From NCBI GenBank assembly GCA_937899365.1, contig CALBPH010000191.1, forward strand, positions 1 through 8,552: a DNA stretch of 8,552 nt, in the 5' to 3' direction. Under the pieces are notes generated by a model. The model was not told the DNA's origin and did not search any database. It worked only from the letters and a program-made list of their open reading frames with translations. Positions 6,445-8,552 of this stretch are shown piece by piece. The first letter of the stretch is position 1; each line of letters starts with the position of its first letter. A program made the translations under genes and the position numbers. This DNA comes from an uncultured Leptolyngbya sp. (GTDB lineage: Bacteria > Cyanobacteriota > Cyanobacteriia > Phormidesmidales > Phormidesmidaceae).

Positions 6445-6478
6445 TCGACCTTAACATTAACAAGAATGTTAAGGTCGA
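6445..6478. promoter_or_regulatory. Perfect 14-bp inverted repeat, probable operator of the CoaR-like regulator
   Basis: TCGACCTTAACATT (6445-6458) and AATGTTAAGGTCGA (6465-6478) are exact reverse complements around AACAAG. The inner ACCTT...AAGGT ends are typical of MerR-family operators, and TTAACA (6451-6456) resembles a -35, though no good -10 is found 19-20 bases downstream. The repeat ends 5 bases before the ATG at 6484, and its right arm contains TAAGG, the only Shine-Dalgarno-like sequence for that start. In RNA it would form a 14-bp hairpin followed by UUUCU, so attenuation or occlusion of the ribosome site is an alternative or added function. Confidence 0.65.
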
Positions 6479-6483
6479 TTTCT

Positions 6484-7629
6484 ATGACCCAGGCTAAGCA
6501 ACAATTAACCATCAAAGAACTGACTGAAACCGTTGGCGGCAAGGTAACGCCGCGCATGGTCCGTCACTATCATCAGTTAGGGTTGTTGCCCCAACCCAAG
6601 CGATCGCGCGGCAATTACCGACTTTACGATGATACCGATGTACAACGTCTGCGGCGGATTGTAGCGCTTAAGCAACAAGGATTCCAGCTGAGTCATATTC
6701 AGCAACTGCTCGCTGCTGGTGAAGCGCCAGCCAGTTCAGTGGCTGTGATGGAACAGCTGCGGCAGCATTATCAAACGTTGATGCGCCAACTTGTACAGCT
6801 GCGACAAACAGCCATAGCCGTGGAGGGCATCTTAGGTCGAGATCAGGACTGCCAATCCGTACAAGCCAAAGCCTTAGCACAGCTGCGTATTTTAGAAGTT
6901 GAAGCCAACGAGTTAGCCACCCACCGGGTGTGGGATGAGCTAGATTGTGCAGCTCCCAATCATCCCGAGAACTTTCAGCAGGCCCTGGAGCACTTGTTGC
7001 CCGATCTCTCAGAGCGCTCGGAAATTGAGGTGGATTTGCTCAGCCAAATGGTTTTAGCCTGTGGTGATGTGAGCTTGGTGCCCTTTGTGCGTTTAAGTTT
7101 TGACGCGCTGAAGGCGGCCCGTGATGCCTTAAAGCAAGGCTGTACTGTGGTGGGCGATATCCCAGCCGTGGTTACGGCTCTTGACCAAACCCGGTTAGCC
7201 CATTTGGGGGGCTCCGTTCAAACGCTGATCGATAATCCACACATTAATAGCGCTGCTGAGGCAGAAGAAACATTCTGGCAGCAAGACCAGTGGCGCTCCA
7301 GGCTATATGATTTGCCAGAAGGATGTGTGTTGGTGATTGGGTATGCTCCTTCTGTTTTGATGGCTGTCTGTGAGGCTGTTCAAAAACAGCAGATAAAGCC
7401 CGCTCTTGTGATAGGTCTGCCAATTGGATTTAGCCATGCCCCTGCGGCTAAACGACGTTTACAGCACAGCGGCGTACCGTTTATCACCACTGAAGGCCCT
7501 CAGGGCGGCGGATTATTAGCAGCCGTAGCTCTTAATTCACTGATGACAACGTTGATTGAAAAACCTAATTGTCATTGTTATCTCAAAGGCATTCGTTCCT
7601 TACCATCAAAAAATAGCACCACTGGCTAG
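6484..7629 (+). CDS. coaR: MerR-precorrin isomerase fusion regulator, CoaR-like cobalt sensor
   Basis: Cytoplasmic transcription regulator with an N-terminal MerR domain fused to a precorrin-8X methylmutase (CobH/CbiC)-like domain, the architecture of CoaR, which activates the cobalt exporter CoaT in Synechocystis. From ATG 6484 it has 381 residues. The MerR winged helix is at about 8-78 (TIKELTETVG, TPRMVRHYHQLGLL, NYRLYDDTDVQRLRRI), followed by a helical linker. The isomerase-like domain is at about 155-360 (EIEVDLLSQMVLACG, GYAPSVLMAVCEA, KPALVIGLPIGFSHA, GVPFITTEGPQGGG). The family RMIHACG motif reads QMVLACG, so the catalytic His is Leu191 and enzyme activity is unlikely. The tail NCHCYLKG has Cys363-His364-Cys365, matching the metal-binding Cys-His-Cys of CoaR. 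Start 6436 would place the operator inside the gene, so 6484 is chosen. No coaT exporter is in view; the neighbour is a Zn/Mn importer. The last codons form a leftward terminator. Confidence 0.9.
   Translation: MTQAKQQLTIKELTETVGGKVTPRMVRHYHQLGLLPQPKRSRGNYRLYDDTDVQRLRRIVALKQQGFQLSHIQQLLAAGEAPASSVAVMEQLRQHYQTLMRQLVQLRQTAIAVEGILGRDQDCQSVQAKALAQLRILEVEANELATHRVWDELDCAAPNHPENFQQALEHLLPDLSERSEIEVDLLSQMVLACGDVSLVPFVRLSFDALKAARDALKQGCTVVGDIPAVVTALDQTRLAHLGGSVQTLIDNPHINSAAEAEETFWQQDQWRSRLYDLPEGCVLVIGYAPSVLMAVCEAVQKQQIKPALVIGLPIGFSHAPAAKRRLQHSGVPFITTEGPQGGGLLAAVALNSLMTTLIEKPNCHCYLKGIRSLPSKNSTTG
6600..6607. repeat. HIP1 octamer GCGATCGC
   Basis: Cyanobacterial highly iterated palindrome inside the MerR domain codons of the CoaR-like gene. 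Confidence 0.85.
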
Positions 7630-7642
7630 GCCAGTAGTGCTA
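7608..7642 (-). terminator. Rho-independent terminator of the cyn genes, overlapping the end of coaR
   Basis: On the minus strand a 13-bp stem (7642-7630 with 7626-7614, one mismatch at 7620/7636) with a 3-base loop is followed directly by six T (7613-7608). This is a textbook intrinsic terminator, 34 bases past the cynS stop codon at 7677. On the plus strand it has no T-run, so it should not stop the regulator's transcript in the same way. The loop is exactly the regulator's TAG stop codon (7627-7629), and the left arm encodes its last residues. Confidence 0.85.
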
Positions 7643-7676
7643 ATGCTTTAAGAAAAGTGAAGAGTGAAAAGCGGTC

Positions 7677-8120
7677 TTACCACTTCTTATAAGGCAAGAA
7701 TTTGCCACACATTATAACTTTGACGCGGTCGCCCTTGGGATCTTCTTCTCTCTCCACATCAATGGAGAAATCAATCGCGCTCATAATGCCATCGCCAAAT
7801 TTCTCATGAACTACCGCCTTTACCGGTACCCCATAGACCTGCATGATTTCATAGAAGCGATAAATCAGCGGATCGGTGGGTACCAAGGGATCTAGTCCCC
7901 CTTTCATCGGGCATTCTGTCAGATACTCAACAAACTCTGGCCCCATACCCAAGGCTTCTACAATTTTGGTGGCTTCTTCTTCAGAGGCGCTGGCTTGACC
8001 ATACAACACCGAAGCAATCCACACTTCGTCATAGCCTAGCTTTGCTTCCAAATCAGCAAATGAAATACCTTTAGCTTTCTTGGCAGCAAGAAACTTTGTG
8101 GAAATTTCAGAAATAGCCAT
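7677..8120 (-). CDS. cynS: Cyanate hydratase (cyanase)
   Basis: Cytoplasmic enzyme that converts cyanate plus bicarbonate to ammonia and carbon dioxide (via carbamate), allowing cyanate detoxification and use as nitrogen source. The 147-residue protein is close to the usual length (E. coli 156). An N-terminal helical domain (about 1-75) has the FLAAKKAKGISFADLEAKLG pattern, followed by the C-terminal catalytic domain. The three catalytic residues are present: Arg88 and Glu91 in YRFYE, and Ser114 in MSAIDF, corresponding to Arg96, Glu99 and Ser122 of E. coli. The C-terminus GKFLPYKKW is typical. An AAGAGG (8137-8132) lies 11 bases before the ATG. It follows the CynD-like ATPase gene by 66 bases on the same strand, matching the cynABDS operon of cyanobacteria, which is known to be NtcA-activated under nitrogen limitation; that promoter is outside the window. 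A strong terminator lies just downstream. Confidence 0.97.
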   Translation of the reverse strand: MAISEISTKFLAAKKAKGISFADLEAKLGYDEVWIASVLYGQASASEEEATKIVEALGMGPEFVEYLTECPMKGGLDPLVPTDPLIYRFYEIMQVYGVPVKAVVHEKFGDGIMSAIDFSIDVEREEDPKGDRVKVIMCGKFLPYKKW

Positions 8121-8133
8121 GGTAAAAATTACC
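8121..8133 (-). promoter_or_regulatory. Small inverted repeat between ribosome site and start of cynS
   Basis: GGTAA-AAA-TTACC is a perfect 5-3-5 inverted repeat directly before the cynS ATG and touching the AAGAGG ribosome site (8137-8132). Any role in translation control is speculative. Confidence 0.2.
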
Positions 8134-8186
8134 TCTTGATTGCAATAGTTAAAAAGGAAAAAATGCTTACTGCAGAATCGTACAAG

Positions 8187-8552
8187 CTACTTGATGCGCG
8201 ATTCTTCTACGGCTCGAGTTTCGCGGAATAGATGACTTTCCATTTCGGCCTTTAAATCGTGATAAGCCGGGTGCTGGTCGATGGTTTCGCGATTCCGAGG
8301 GCGAGGAAATGGCACCTCTAAAATCTCATCGACTCGGGCGGCCGGACCTCGGGTCATCATCACAATGCGGTCTGACAGTAGCAACGCTTCTTCGATACTG
8401 TGGGTAATCATGATTACGGTCTTGCGCTGCTGTTCCCAAATGCGTTCAACTTCGCTTTGTAAAAAGCCACGAGTCAAGGCATCCAGAGCACCAAAGGGTT
8501 CATCCATCAGTAAAATCTGCGGATTAATTGCCAGGGCGCGGGCAATGCCTAC
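8187..8552 (-). CDS. cynD: ABC transporter ATP-binding protein, NrtD/CynD-like, partial
   Basis: C-terminal 121 residues of an ATPase whose N-terminal part lies beyond the right edge; the frame is open through 8552. The visible part starts in VGIARALAINPQILLMDEPFGALDALTRG, covering the helix after the signature motif, Walker B with its Glu, and the D-loop. The H-loop follows in MITHSIEEALLLSDRIVMMTRGPAARV, then PFPRPRNR. This is the nitrate/taurine/sulfonate/cyanate (NrtD-TauB-SsuB-CynD) type. Adjacency to cynS on the same strand makes the cyanate transporter ATPase CynD the best call; nitrate or sulfonate transport cannot be excluded from this fragment. A MDEP methionine (8507) is internal, not a start. 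The gap to cynS is 66 bases, so the genes are likely in one operon. Confidence 0.85.
   Translation of the reverse strand, partial: VGIARALAINPQILLMDEPFGALDALTRGFLQSEVERIWEQQRKTVIMITHSIEEALLLSDRIVMMTRGPAARVDEILEVPFPRPRNRETIDQHPAYHDLKAEMESHLFRETRAVEESRIK

Noticed and set aside
6436..6483. N-terminal extension of the CoaR-like protein
   Set aside because: It would translate through the perfect inverted repeat and add 16 residues unrelated to MerR proteins; ATG 6484 fits family start and motif position.

Overview
The window looks like cyanobacterial chromosome. Three copies of the HIP1 octamer GCGATCGC lie inside coding regions (3035-3042, 5470-5477, 6600-6607). The gene families also fit: an Amt ammonium transporter of the cyanobacterial/plant type, a MerR-precorrin isomerase fusion of the CoaR type, and an NrtD/CynD-like ATPase next to cyanase. 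I see no insertion sequence, CRISPR array, tRNA, rRNA or phage gene, so this reads as ordinary core or accessory chromosome with an unusual grouping of metal genes.

Layout, left to right. Positions 1-496 are a long leader without a recognisable gene, containing two perfect short palindromes just ahead of amt. The amt gene (497-1981, +) is followed 13 bases later by an unrecognised membrane-anchored protein (1995-2519, +), and then by a separate small two-helix membrane protein (2786-3199, +). A convergent junction with a symmetric A/T-flanked hairpin separates these from the leftward metal ABC transporter genes: an ATPase (4939-4214) and then a permease (4164-3268). A 488-base divergent control region follows. 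The rightward substrate-binding lipoprotein (5428-6426, +) is next, and 57 bases later comes a CoaR-like regulator (6484-7629, +). The right end carries cynS (8120-7677, -) and the C-terminal part of an upstream cyn/nrt-type ATPase gene (from the window edge to 8187, -).

How the genes fit together. The middle block is a complete divergent metal-uptake system: lipoprotein, permease and ATPase, of the Zn/Mn (cluster A-I) type. The binding-protein ligands look zinc-like (His-His-His-Glu), while the ATPase and permease look closer, from memory, to the Mn-type MntA/MntB branch, so the metal is not settled. The regulator next to it has a MerR DNA-binding head, a precorrin-8X methylmutase-like body lacking the family's catalytic His, and a C-terminal Cys-His-Cys tail as in the cobalt sensor CoaR. 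A perfect 14-bp inverted repeat sits directly in front of its start codon. Both flanks are nitrogen genes: ammonium uptake on the left, cyanate uptake and breakdown to ammonia on the right.

Most worth following: the pairing of a CoaR-like sensor with a Zn/Mn ABC importer; the perfect operator-like repeat that also contains the likely ribosome binding site; the matching elements at the two divergent metal promoters; and a strong leftward terminator for the cyn genes embedded in the last codons of the regulator, with its stop codon exactly in the loop.
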